A stretch of 64,000 nucleotides of DNA from Defluviitaleaceae bacterium (GCA_009779755.1 WRDO01000008.1:32761-96760); one strand, 5' to 3'; shown: positions 24,777 through 33,381, counted from the first letter of the stretch. Notes: generated by a model from the sequence alone, not told the origin. Program-made: numbers and translations.

Positions 24777-26577
24777 GGCTTACCTCCGTTTCAAAGGGAG
24801 ACGCGGGTATGTTGTGTGCGTTGTATAAAGTTACCGAGGGGAAATCCGACCATCCGTAACGGACACGCTCCACTTGCGGTACCTTAACGGCGCCTTGTGA
24901 ACCGATGGCGTCGGCCACCAACGTTTGACCTTCAACGGCGGCGTATAAGCGGTGTACCTCACCGTCGCCGTATACCAGCTCTATCAGCGGACGTCCGCCC
25001 TTTGCCCACAAGCCTTGCGCGTTATCAAAATAAACCACGAAGCGGTTACCCTCTTGCGTAACGCGCGAAACCACGGGACCGTCCGCATCAATGTCATGGC
25101 CGTATACCAGCTTCCTTGCGTGAAGGGCCAAGCGGTTTGCGACGGTTTTTTTATCCAATGGGTGGATATCGTACTCCTCGCCGCAATCGATGGCTACGGC
25201 CATCGCCGTATTGGGGATGGAAAGGCATTGCCGCTGCGCTTCGCGGAGCCTTGGCCAAATACCGCTCACTTCCACGGAGCAGTTCGTGTCCAGATAATCG
25301 GCGAGCTGGGTAAAGATGACGGGAAGGTTTTCTCCGCAATGCGTGCGCAGCATTTCGACGAAGCGGGTAAACAATTCCTTATACATATGGGGTGAACCTA
25401 CGTTGGATTCGCCTTGATACCAGATAACGCCGTCCGGTAAAACCCCCAGTACAGGAGCGAGCATGTGGTTGTATACGCAGCATGGGTCCGTATAGAACCA
25501 CGGCGAACCCGCGAGCGGCGGCATTTCCTCGCTTGTACGGCATTGCCAATAACCGCTTAAATCGATATCGCCGCCGCGGAACGATAACGCGTACTTCTTA
25601 TTCGGAACAAAGCGCGGTTTATAAGCCCTCCCGATTAAGCGGATTGTGATGACGTTTTCCCCTTCTTTTAATATCCCTTCGGGCAATTCACACAGACAAG
25701 GGGGGTATTGGTAATCCACCGATTTAACCGCTACGCCGTTCACGTACACGGCAACATTTTCCTCCGCCCGTCCCAAATCCAGCGTAACGGGGTGGGGGGG
25801 TATTACGTCGAGGTGTATTTCCTTGCGGTATTCCACCGCGCCGTGCGTAAAGCCGGTATTATCCAGTAACAACCGATTATGCCAATCACCGTAACGAGCG
25901 TTGTTTAGTTTTTCGTTCCATAAGCGGGCGTTTTCCTCCGCTTTACGTTGCAAATCCTCAATGTACCCCGGGGCGCGTACGGTTTCCAGCCGTTCGTACA
26001 GGTTGGGGTAGTTTCGTACGATTTCTTCCGGAAGCCACGCTTCAATGGAGGTGCCCCCGGCGGCGACGTTCAGCAACCCGATGGGGATATCCCCTTCCGC
26101 TTCCAATAATGCCCTCGCAAAAAAATAGGGCACCGCAAACGCGTGATACAGCATATCACCCGTCATCGTGTGCCATTCCCCCCGCACATCTTTTGCGGGG
26201 CCATCGAACTTTACGTTTTTTTCCGCTTGGAAGAAGCGGATGCGCTTATCTTCTTTTATATAACCATTGAGCAGTTGCTTGACGCGGTCGAGCGGCATTT
26301 CCATATTGGATTGCCCGCCGCACAACCACAATCGCCCGACGTATACCTCGTTGATTTTCCTTTCATCACCGTCGCAGCGGACGGTCATCGTATACGGTCC
26401 GCCATATTCCGCGGACGTTAACAGGAACTCGAAGCGCCCGTTTTCGTCGGTTGCTGTTTCGCGCAATTCGCCCAAAAACGCGAGCGTGATTTTCCGATTC
26501 GGTTCGGTCGTTCCCCAAATCCGCGCGCGTTTACCGATTACCATCCCGTCGCTGATAAATGCAGGCAGCGTAATCAT
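24769..26577 (-). CDS. sialate O-acetylesterase, SGNH hydrolase fold
   Basis: Protein of 602 residues from ATG 26577 (GGGAGG ten bases upstream; an ATG at 26595 overlaps that site). The nucleophile Ser is in WLCGGQSNMEMPL, a second block is WYQGESNVG and the catalytic Asp/His lie in EEYDIHPLDKK. A jelly-roll insert sits between about 230 and 340, as in sialate O-acetylesterases, which remove O-acetyl groups from sialic acid or other glycans. There is no signal peptide, so it would act in the cytoplasm. No sialidase or nan gene is close by. Confidence 0.88.
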   Translation of the reverse strand: MITLPAFISDGMVIGKRARIWGTTEPNRKITLAFLGELRETATDENGRFEFLLTSAEYGGPYTMTVRCDGDERKINEVYVGRLWLCGGQSNMEMPLDRVKQLLNGYIKEDKRIRFFQAEKNVKFDGPAKDVRGEWHTMTGDMLYHAFAVPYFFARALLEAEGDIPIGLLNVAAGGTSIEAWLPEEIVRNYPNLYERLETVRAPGYIEDLQRKAEENARLWNEKLNNARYGDWHNRLLLDNTGFTHGAVEYRKEIHLDVIPPHPVTLDLGRAEENVAVYVNGVAVKSVDYQYPPCLCELPEGILKEGENVITIRLIGRAYKPRFVPNKKYALSFRGGDIDLSGYWQCRTSEEMPPLAGSPWFYTDPCCVYNHMLAPVLGVLPDGVIWYQGESNVGSPHMYKELFTRFVEMLRTHCGENLPVIFTQLADYLDTNCSVEVSGIWPRLREAQRQCLSIPNTAMAVAIDCGEEYDIHPLDKKTVANRLALHARKLVYGHDIDADGPVVSRVTQEGNRFVVYFDNAQGLWAKGGRPLIELVYGDGEVHRLYAAVEGQTLVADAIGSQGAVKVPQVERVRYGWSDFPSVTLYNAHNIPASPFETEVSHA

Positions 26578-26692
26578 CGAAGCATGACCTCCCATTACGA
26601 ATCCGAAATCATATCACGGATGTACATTATCATTTATGATACCGCTTAGCAAGAATGAATCCCGCGTTTATCCCGTATTGTAAAGTAAAAAT

Positions 26693-26721
26693 TTGCTAAT
26701 CACGTATATTCTACATATAAT
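26693..26721 (+). promoter_or_regulatory. sigma-A-type promoter for the 26762-30115 operon
   Basis: TTGCTA (26693-26698), a 17-bp spacer and TATAAT (26716-26721) lie about 40 bp before the TTG start at 26762. The remaining bases between the divergent genes (26578-26692) show no other clear feature. Confidence 0.7.
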
Positions 26722-26761
26722 ACGAACCACGTAAAATAATAAACACGGGAGGGATTACCCC

Positions 26762-27223
26762 TTGGGCATTTGGGATTGGGCGATCATCGCAGCGGTCATT
26801 TTGGTCGTTATCGTCGCCGTATTGTATTTTTTAAACCGTTGGGCGGGCAAACGGATGGCTACGCAGAACGAAATGGTGGAAAAGCATAAACAAACCGTCA
26901 CGATCTATATTATCGATAAAAAAAAGGATAAGGTTTCCAACGCCAACCTGCCCAAAGCGATGGCCAGCCAAATACCGCGTATGGGGCGCATGATGAAGAT
27001 GCCGTTGGTAAAGGCTAAAGTAGGCAAGGATATCATGACGTTGATGTGCGATAACAAGGTGTTCCCCGCGCTGCCCGTAAAAAAGAACGTCACGGTCGAA
27101 ATGGCGGGTATATATATCGTGGGAATGAAGGGCATGAAATCGAAGTCGGAATTGGCGGCAAGCCGCGGCAAAACGGTCGGCACAAGCGGATTATCGGGTT
27201 TGCTGGCACGCTTTAGGAGGTAA
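26762..27223 (+). CDS. small single-span membrane protein, unknown function
   Basis: Protein of 153 residues starting at TTG, supported by GGGAGGG eight bases upstream. One N-terminal helix (about 5-25) then a basic cytoplasmic part with a Met-rich stretch (RMGRMMKMPLVKAK), a strand-rich centre and a Gly/Ser/Arg tail (SGLLARFRR). The domain after the helix has the look of a small beta barrel. It is first in an operon and stops 2 nt before phosphoglucomutase. I do not recognise the family. Confidence 0.7.
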   Translation: MGIWDWAIIAAVILVVIVAVLYFLNRWAGKRMATQNEMVEKHKQTVTIYIIDKKKDKVSNANLPKAMASQIPRMGRMMKMPLVKAKVGKDIMTLMCDNKVFPALPVKKNVTVEMAGIYIVGMKGMKSKSELAASRGKTVGTSGLSGLLARFRR

Positions 27224-27225
27224 AC

Positions 27226-28959
27226 ATGGATTATCGCGTTATATACAACCAATGGTTGGCGGACCCGGCCATCGATACCATAACGAAAACGGAACTGGAA
27301 GCGATCGCGGACGACGACGCGGAAATACAGGATCGCTTTTTCAAAGAACTGGAGTTCGGGACGGGCGGGTTACGCGGTGTACTGGGCGCGGGGACAAACC
27401 GCCTTAACATATACACTATCCGAAAAGCCACACAGGGCTTGGCGAATTATATTTTAGCCTCCGATGTTAATAAATCGGGTATGACCCGCGATAAAGCCGC
27501 GGTTTTGGCCGTCGCCATCGCGCATGACTGCCGCCGTATGTCGCCGGAATTTTCGCGGGAAGCGGCGTTGGTGCTGAACGCCAACGGAATAAAAACATAT
27601 GTATTTGACGGTTTGCGCCCTACGCCGCTGCTCAGCTTCGCGGTGCGTGAATTGGGTTGCGTGGCGGGGATTGTCGTAACGGCTTCGCACAATCCGCCCG
27701 AATACAACGGCTACAAGGTATATTGGTCCGACGGCGGGCAATGCCCGTACCCGCGTGACGAAGCCATCATAACGGAAGTAAACAAGATAACCGATTTTTC
27801 TATGGTCAAAACGATGCCGTTGGAGGAAGCGGAAGCGAAGGGATTGTACAACATCGCCGCGCTCGAGGTAGACGACGCATTCATCGGCCATGTCAAATCA
27901 TGTTGCCAAAACCCCGCGATCATCCCCCAATCGGATATTAAAATCGTCTTTACCCCCCTGCACGGCGCGGGTAATATCAGCGTCCAACGGGCGTTGGGGG
28001 AAACGGGCTTTAAACATGTTTACGTCGTACCCGAACAGGAAGCACCCGACGGCGATTTCCCCACCGTGGCATACCCCAACCCCGAGGATAGAAAAGCCTT
28101 CGCACTTGCACTGGAGCTGGCGAAGCAAAAGGATGCCGATATCGTTGTCGCTACCGACCCCGACTGCGACCGTGTAGGCGTAGCGGTCAAACACGACGGC
28201 GATTACATCCTGCTTACGGGTAACCAAACGGGCGTCATCCTGACGGAATATATCCTTTCGCAAATGAAGGCAAAAAGTACGCTGCCCGCCAACGCCGCGG
28301 TCATTTCCACGATCGTGTCCACGGACATGACCCGCGCCGTCGCAAGGCAATACGGCGCGGAATATATGGAAGTCCTTACGGGGTTCAAGTATATAGGCGA
28401 AAAGATCAAGGAATTTGAGGAGAGCGGTTCGCACACGTATATCATAGGCTTCGAGGAAAGCTACGGTTATTTGACGGGTACCTACGCCCGTGACAAAGAC
28501 GCCGTGGCGGCCACGCTGCTGGCGTGCGAAGCGGCGGCGTATTACCGTACACAAGGGCTTAACCTGTACGAAGCGTTGCAAAAATTATATGAAAAATACG
28601 GCGAATACCGCGAATCCGTGGAATCCATTACCATGAAAGGTGTCGCGGGCTTGCAAGATATCAAGCGTATCATGTCTTCTCTGCGTAAAACGCCGCCCGT
28701 TGAATTGGGCGGTGCGAAGGTCATCGAAGTGCGCGATTACCAAAGCGGCGTGGTTCTTAATACGGCCAACAACGCGGTGCTGGCTACCAACCTCCCCGCA
28801 TCCGACGTGCTGTACTACGCAATGGAGGACGGCGCGTGGACGTGCGTCCGCCCTTCCGGTACCGAACCGAAGATCAAGCTCTACTTCGGCGTAAACGGCG
28901 GCGGTGACGCGAAATTGGCGCGGCTGGCCAAGGATATGAAGGAAGCCGCGGGCGCTTAG
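27226..28959 (+). CDS. phosphoglucomutase / phosphomannomutase (alpha-D-phosphohexomutase)
   Basis: Protein of 577 residues that interconverts hexose 6- and 1-phosphates. The phosphoserine loop is TASHNPPEYNGYK near residue 150, the metal loop DPDCDRVGV, the sugar loop GFEESYGY and the phosphate loop RPSGTEPKIK. Length and sequence match PgcA-type enzymes of Firmicutes, which make glucose-1-phosphate for UDP-glucose and glycolipid synthesis. The following gene is a glycosyltransferase, which would use the resulting nucleotide sugar. Confidence 0.95.
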   Translation: MDYRVIYNQWLADPAIDTITKTELEAIADDDAEIQDRFFKELEFGTGGLRGVLGAGTNRLNIYTIRKATQGLANYILASDVNKSGMTRDKAAVLAVAIAHDCRRMSPEFSREAALVLNANGIKTYVFDGLRPTPLLSFAVRELGCVAGIVVTASHNPPEYNGYKVYWSDGGQCPYPRDEAIITEVNKITDFSMVKTMPLEEAEAKGLYNIAALEVDDAFIGHVKSCCQNPAIIPQSDIKIVFTPLHGAGNISVQRALGETGFKHVYVVPEQEAPDGDFPTVAYPNPEDRKAFALALELAKQKDADIVVATDPDCDRVGVAVKHDGDYILLTGNQTGVILTEYILSQMKAKSTLPANAAVISTIVSTDMTRAVARQYGAEYMEVLTGFKYIGEKIKEFEESGSHTYIIGFEESYGYLTGTYARDKDAVAATLLACEAAAYYRTQGLNLYEALQKLYEKYGEYRESVESITMKGVAGLQDIKRIMSSLRKTPPVELGGAKVIEVRDYQSGVVLNTANNAVLATNLPASDVLYYAMEDGAWTCVRPSGTEPKIKLYFGVNGGGDAKLARLAKDMKEAAGA

Positions 28960-28966
28960 GGACTTC

Positions 28967-30115
28967 ATGCATATCGGCTTGTTTACCGACATGTACTACC
29001 CGCGCATCAGCGGAGTGGTAACAAGCGCGCAGATATTGGAAAAACAATTAACCCAATTGGGGCATAAGGTTTATATTTTTACGACGTCGGACCCGCAAGC
29101 ACCCCGCTTCGAGCCGCGTACGTACCGATTGCCTTCCGCCCCTTTCTTTTTAGCGAAGGATACCCACCGCATGGCGATCTTTTATCCGCCGCGTTTATTT
29201 TTTAAGATTCGCAGGCTTAGGCTTGATGTGGTGCATACCTATACGGAATTTTCATTGGGCTTTTACGGAAAGTTGATTTCGCAGCTGTTCCGCATCCCCT
29301 TAGTGCATACCTACCACACCATGTACGAGGATTATTTGCATTATATACCCGGCGGGCAATTTATCGGCAAGAAAGGAGCGCAGTACCTGTCGCGCCTTTT
29401 TTGTAATGGGGCGGATTTCGTGATAACGCCGTCAACGGCTACGCATGGATATTTGCGGGAGATCGGCGTCAAGCGGCCGATACGGACGATTCCCACGGGG
29501 ATCGATTTCGCACCCTTTGATCCGGCACGTTTTTCCGTACGGGAGTTGGCGAAGGCCCGCGCGGAAGTGGGGATCGCGCCGGACGATAAGATCGTCGCGG
29601 TCATCGGGCGCGTGGCGCGGGAAAAAAGCATACACATCCTCGTCGCCATGATGCCGCGTTTGTTGTTGCGTGTACCCAAGGTCAAATTGTTGATCGTGGG
29701 AGACGGCCCCGCCCGCGCGGAGCTGGAACGGTATGCCGTATCATTGGGCGTTTCGCACGCGGTACGCTTCGCGGGATTTAAGCCGTGGGCCGATATCGGT
29801 AAATATTATCAATTGGGTCATGTGTTCGCTACGGCATCCACTACCGAAACGCAAGGCCTGACCTACGTTGAAGCGATGGCTGCGCGCGTCCCCGTGGTTA
29901 TCAAAAAAACACCCGTTTCCGATGGCTTGATTAAGCACATGGAAACGGGGTTTATCTTTGACAACGATGAAAACGCGGCGGATGTTATCGCGATGGCGCT
30001 AAACGACACGGATTTGCTCCGTCGGGTGGCGTTAAATGCTTATACGGCGGTACAGCCGTTATCGGCCGGGGTGTTTGGGTTGGAGTTGGAATCGGTATAC
30101 AGGAAATTAATTTAG
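28967..30115 (+). CDS. GT4 glycosyltransferase (glycolipid synthase-like)
   Basis: GT-B fold enzyme of 382 residues. The N-terminus MHIGLFTDMYYPRISGVVTS, the middle HTYHTMYEDYLHYIPGG and the donor site AKE-like VGDGP plus TTETQGLTYVEAMA belong to GT4 enzymes of the diacylglycerol glucosyltransferase/PimB type. It likely acts at the inner membrane surface on a lipid acceptor. It follows phosphoglucomutase by 7 nt. Its 3' end overlaps the convergent diguanylate cyclase gene by 9 nt. Confidence 0.9.
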   Translation: MHIGLFTDMYYPRISGVVTSAQILEKQLTQLGHKVYIFTTSDPQAPRFEPRTYRLPSAPFFLAKDTHRMAIFYPPRLFFKIRRLRLDVVHTYTEFSLGFYGKLISQLFRIPLVHTYHTMYEDYLHYIPGGQFIGKKGAQYLSRLFCNGADFVITPSTATHGYLREIGVKRPIRTIPTGIDFAPFDPARFSVRELAKARAEVGIAPDDKIVAVIGRVAREKSIHILVAMMPRLLLRVPKVKLLIVGDGPARAELERYAVSLGVSHAVRFAGFKPWADIGKYYQLGHVFATASTTETQGLTYVEAMAARVPVVIKKTPVSDGLIKHMETGFIFDNDENAADVIAMALNDTDLLRRVALNAYTAVQPLSAGVFGLELESVYRKLI

Positions 30116-31141
30116 CCGCTCTTTTTTCCTTGCGCGTTTATTCGCATACATACGTTCGTCGGCGGTGCTGAGCAGATATTTTGCCGGGAGCTCGTTGTCG
30201 GTATCGACGGACACAAAACCATAACTCATGCTGTAAGTGAATTCCTTATCCTCCAAGTAGGGGTCCGTCTCCAACGCGGTATAGATTTCGGACGCCTTGC
30301 TTTGGACTTCATCGCTATTTACGTCGGGGATGAGCACCATAAATTCATCGCCGCCGAGCCGGCATACCACGGAATTTTCCGGAAACCCCCTCAGGTGTTT
30401 TGCCGCCGTGATGATGTACGTATCGCCTTCGTCATGGCCGAATACGTCGTTTATGTATTTCAGCTTATCCAAATCCGCGAACAGCAATACGAATGCCCGT
30501 TTGTTTACCAGCCATTCCTCCAATGTCCTCATACCGAACGTCCTGTTATACAAGCCGGTGAGGTGGTCCTGATAAGCGAATATCTCCAATGTCTTTATTT
30601 CCTTCTTCGTTTCGCTCATATCCGCCACGGTGTACAGGATCGCGTCCTTATCCTCCCACACAAGCGAATACGCCAGTACAAACAAATGACGCTCCGCACC
30701 TTCGAACACGTAGGACACCTCGACTTGCGTCCCACCCGCGGAAATCGTATGCCCAACCATAAGCGCGGTCAGGTTTTCAATATAATCATGATCCCTATGC
30801 ATTTCACTGATCGCCGCCTCATTCATGAGGAGGATGGCGTTTGTTCCTTTTTCCAATACGAGGATTTGTTGGGGTATGTATTGTATCAGGGAGGAAATCA
30901 ACATACCGAACTGCTCAATCGACGTATTTTTTTGCTTGCTGAGTAAAGCCTCTTCTTCCAGTTCCTTTTGCCGTTTGCTTAACTGGTCGACGATCGTGTT
31001 GAAGGATGAACCAAAAAAGGCCAAGTCCTTCGCCAACGTATGGAACGTATCAGGAATCTCGTCCATGTTTAATACGGCGTCCGACCGGCCATCCAATATT
31101 TTTTTCATATACAGTGATAATGCTTCGGCAACGTTATACAC
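30107..31141 (-). CDS. diguanylate cyclase (PAS-like sensor plus GGDEF)
   Basis: Cytosolic protein of 344 residues starting at GTG with an AAGGGATG site. It has a helical N-terminus with a coiled-coil stretch (about 60-85), a PAS-like sensor (about 90-180) and a GGDEF domain with an intact RLGGDEF active site making c-di-GMP. The RxxD inhibitory site normally nine residues before GGDEF is absent (PENS stands there), so product inhibition through it is not expected. No membrane helix is present. It has its own promoter and ends against the convergent GT4 gene. Confidence 0.92.
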   Translation of the reverse strand: MYNVAEALSLYMKKILDGRSDAVLNMDEIPDTFHTLAKDLAFFGSSFNTIVDQLSKRQKELEEEALLSKQKNTSIEQFGMLISSLIQYIPQQILVLEKGTNAILLMNEAAISEMHRDHDYIENLTALMVGHTISAGGTQVEVSYVFEGAERHLFVLAYSLVWEDKDAILYTVADMSETKKEIKTLEIFAYQDHLTGLYNRTFGMRTLEEWLVNKRAFVLLFADLDKLKYINDVFGHDEGDTYIITAAKHLRGFPENSVVCRLGGDEFMVLIPDVNSDEVQSKASEIYTALETDPYLEDKEFTYSMSYGFVSVDTDNELPAKYLLSTADERMYANKRARKKERLN

Positions 31142-31170
31142 GCGTTCATCCCTTAAAGAGTAGTGCCGCC

Positions 31171-31199
31171 ATTCTAATGGATTTGCTTGTTTACGTCAA
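31171..31199 (-). promoter_or_regulatory. sigma-A-type promoter for the diguanylate cyclase
   Basis: On the minus strand TTGACG (plus 31194-31199), a 17-bp spacer and TAGAAT (plus 31171-31176). The -35 touches the stop codon of the upstream small gene, so the cyclase can be transcribed separately from it. Confidence 0.65.
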
Positions 31200-31445
31200 T
31201 TTCAAATAACCCAATCCGTCAACGACGCAATTGAGCAAATCGTCGCGTCGGTGGCATCCGCAAGCGCCGTCCTTGGCGAGTGCGGTTTTGGCGGCTGTGT
31301 ACAAACGGCCCGATGACGCCCTGTCATCCAGCCAAGCGTCCGCGGCGGCCTTGATCTCGTTGCATCCGCCGGTACAATCGGCGACGTTGATGCAAGCCAA
31401 TTCTTCGGCGGCTTCGGTTAATCGATCATTAACGGGATTGTCCAT
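31191..31445 (-). CDS. small Cys-rich protein of unknown function
   Basis: Protein of 84 residues from ATG 31445, which has an AAGGAAGGG site upstream. Six cysteines are grouped as C-x5-C-x3-C in the first third and CGC plus a later Cys near the end, with helix-rich sequence between, which suggests metal or redox binding. No signal peptide or membrane helix. Its ribosome binding site is part of a 12-bp hairpin, so its expression is probably controlled at RNA level. It lies between the ferredoxin-tailed reductase and the cyclase. Confidence 0.65.
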   Translation of the reverse strand: MDNPVNDRLTEAAEELACINVADCTGGCNEIKAAADAWLDDRASSGRLYTAAKTALAKDGACGCHRRDDLLNCVVDGLGYLKLT

Positions 31446-31509
31446 AAAAAACACCCTTCCTTGAGGCAAATGACTACTGCCAATACTTTGCTTCGAAGAA
31501 GGGTGTTTT
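31446..31509 (-). terminator. 12-bp hairpin with U tract: terminator of the reductase gene and cover for the next ribosome binding site
   Basis: Perfect inverted repeat: plus-strand 31448-31459 and 31498-31509 (AAAACACCCTTC / GAAGGGTGTTTT) with a 38-nt internal loop. Read on the minus strand, the 3' arm GAAGGGTG is followed directly by six T, as in an intrinsic terminator for the reductase gene. The same arm holds the ribosome binding site of the small Cys-rich gene, and the T run ends at its ATG. The long loop contains a further weak GGCA/TGCC stem. Confidence 0.7.
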
Positions 31510-31535
31510 ATACATGTATTTTATATGTTTCCCAA
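31507..31535 (-). promoter_or_regulatory. possible promoter overlapping the hairpin, for the small Cys-rich gene
   Basis: Minus strand TTGGGA (plus 31530-31535, inside the last codons of the reductase gene), a 17-bp spacer and TATAAA (plus 31507-31512). Transcription would start near 31500, inside the 5' arm of the hairpin, giving an RNA unable to form the full stem. Confidence 0.45.
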
Positions 31536-32660
31536 TAACTTCGCCGCTTCGTTTACATTACGAATGATTTCGACCCCGAAGGGGCAACGTTTTTCGCAAT
31601 TGCCGCACGCGATGCACTCCGCGCTGTTAAGCGAGCGATAATGCGATTTGATTGAGGGCGGTATGTTGGCGGTATCCAGACGCGCGATATCCAAATATTT
31701 ATGCACAGCGGCGATGTCGATGCCGACGGGGCAGGGCTGGCAATGGCTGCAATATACGCAATTACCGCGGAAGTCGTTGCGGATGGTGGCGAGGGTTTCG
31801 GCGTAATCCCTTTCCTCGTCGGTCGCGTTGATATACCCCAAGATTTGCCGCATTTCGGCGGCGGTTTGGCAGCCGGGTAACACGCTTGCCACTGCTGGCC
31901 GCGAAAGCGCGTAATGGGTGCATTGGTGTACGGTGAGCGGGCGGACGAAGGGCGTATGCTCGGCGGAAAGGAGTTTGCCCGAGCCGTAGGACTTCATGGT
32001 TGTAATGCCGATGCCTTTTTGTTCGCACAGGGCGTAAAGCTCCGCGCGGGCGGGGTCGATGCCGCGCAGCAGTTCGCCGCCGAATTTCTTATCCACATGG
32101 TCAAAGACGTGTTGTTCGACGGGCAGCATGTCGAAGGCGGGGTTGACGGAGAACATTAACATTTCGACTGTCCCGGTTTCGATGACTTTTTTGGCGGTGA
32201 CGGGGTTGTGGGAGGAAAAGCCGATGTGCAGGATATCGCCCTTTTCCTTTAGCCGCTGCGCGTAGGTGATGAACTCCGTTTCGAAAACGTTTTTGTAATC
32301 GTCCTCGGTGTCGATGAAGAACAGCATCCCGAAGTCGATGTAACCGAACAGCCGTAACAACGTTTCGAAATATTTCTTCACGGTGGGCATGTCGCGGCTG
32401 ATATCGTATTGTTGGTTGACGTCGGACGAGCCGAAATGGCCTTGCAACATAACGTCCTTCCGCCGCGTGCCGAACGCTTTTGCGATGTGCCCGCGTATTT
32501 CGTCCCCCGGCATAAACACGTCCATGATATTGACGCCGTGTCCGATCGCTTCGTCCATGGTTTCCCTCACGATTTCGTAGGGCTTGCGGTCAACGTGTTC
32601 CAATCCGAGGCCGATGATGCTCACCTGCTTGCCTGTGTTGCCGAGTTGTCGGTAAATCAT
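31521..32660 (-). CDS. aldo/keto reductase with C-terminal 4Fe-4S ferredoxin domain
   Basis: Protein of 379 residues from ATG 32660 (GGGAGG site; upstream in-frame starts lie within the previous gene). An AKR-type TIM barrel begins MIYRQLGNTGKQVSIIGLG, and the C-terminus has two cysteine clusters, CVYCSHCQPCP and CIACGNCEKRCPFG, for two 4Fe-4S centres. Such proteins are common in Clostridia and are thought to reduce carbonyls using ferredoxin electrons. Some barrel catalytic residues differ from NADPH-dependent AKRs. It overlaps the methyltransferase gene by 4 nt and ends at a strong hairpin. Confidence 0.9.
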   Translation of the reverse strand: MIYRQLGNTGKQVSIIGLGLEHVDRKPYEIVRETMDEAIGHGVNIMDVFMPGDEIRGHIAKAFGTRRKDVMLQGHFGSSDVNQQYDISRDMPTVKKYFETLLRLFGYIDFGMLFFIDTEDDYKNVFETEFITYAQRLKEKGDILHIGFSSHNPVTAKKVIETGTVEMLMFSVNPAFDMLPVEQHVFDHVDKKFGGELLRGIDPARAELYALCEQKGIGITTMKSYGSGKLLSAEHTPFVRPLTVHQCTHYALSRPAVASVLPGCQTAAEMRQILGYINATDEERDYAETLATIRNDFRGNCVYCSHCQPCPVGIDIAAVHKYLDIARLDTANIPPSIKSHYRSLNSAECIACGNCEKRCPFGVEIIRNVNEAAKLLGNI

Positions 32661-33379
32661 AAAAATCCCTCCCGTGGTTTGTATATTTCGAATTTCCTTT
32701 TGCCTATTTTTTGTTTTTCCAAGCGCGTAAAACAATCCGCGGTTATTTTTTGCTGCTTATTTGAACATACCGCTACGACGGAATTCGGATGCAGTACGGG
32801 TAATAAATTTTTCATAAAATCGGTTGCGCTGCCGTCGCTTTCCCATGCGGTTAAATTATCGTAGGGGATATCTGTAAAGACGATGTCCGCTTTGAATCTT
32901 TTATCCGTAAGCGCACCCGAGTGTAGGATGTCCGCACGGAAGGTCGTTACGTTGATACTTCGGTCTTTGTTTATATAACCGTTTAATTCTTCCGCACTTT
33001 TTATTGCTTGCGAATGGGAAGGTTTGCCGTATTGTGCGTGAAGGTGATGCAAGTATTTTATCCGTTCATTAATACCTTCGGCGGTCAGCAGCCGCAGGTT
33101 TTGCTCCGCGGTTGTAATCGCGTCCGTATCGCAGTCGGAGGCGATTATCGTTTGTATCGAGTTATAGTTCAACAAACCGATAACCGTCAGCAGGTAACCG
33201 CCGCCGCAACAAGGGTCGTACACGCTCAAGCTATTTTTAACATCCAAATAACATACGCAACGGCAAAATATCTCCTGCGCCAATCGGACGGGGAAGTTCG
33301 TGCCGCCCGTTTTATGCCGTATGACCCGCCCGCTCGCAAAGTCTTCGTAATTGGCATCCGCCGCGTATTTGTATTGCAT
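32657..33379 (-). CDS. AviRa-like rRNA methyltransferase
   Basis: Methyltransferase of 240 residues. The N-terminus YKYAADANYEDFASGRVI, the segment NFPVRLAQEIFCRC and the SAM site YDPCCGGGYLLTVIG (54-67) match the AviRa family, whose founding member in an avilamycin producer methylates a guanine in 23S rRNA and gives resistance to orthosomycins. The catalytic-type motif here is FTDIPYDNL. In non-producers the family role is not established; it may be a housekeeping rRNA modification. It lies between a U32 protein (2 nt gap) and the reductase (4 nt overlap). Confidence 0.72.
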   Translation of the reverse strand: MQYKYAADANYEDFASGRVIRHKTGGTNFPVRLAQEIFCRCVCYLDVKNSLSVYDPCCGGGYLLTVIGLLNYNSIQTIIASDCDTDAITTAEQNLRLLTAEGINERIKYLHHLHAQYGKPSHSQAIKSAEELNGYINKDRSINVTTFRADILHSGALTDKRFKADIVFTDIPYDNLTAWESDGSATDFMKNLLPVLHPNSVVAVCSNKQQKITADCFTRLEKQKIGKRKFEIYKPREGFL

Positions 33380-33381
33380 GG

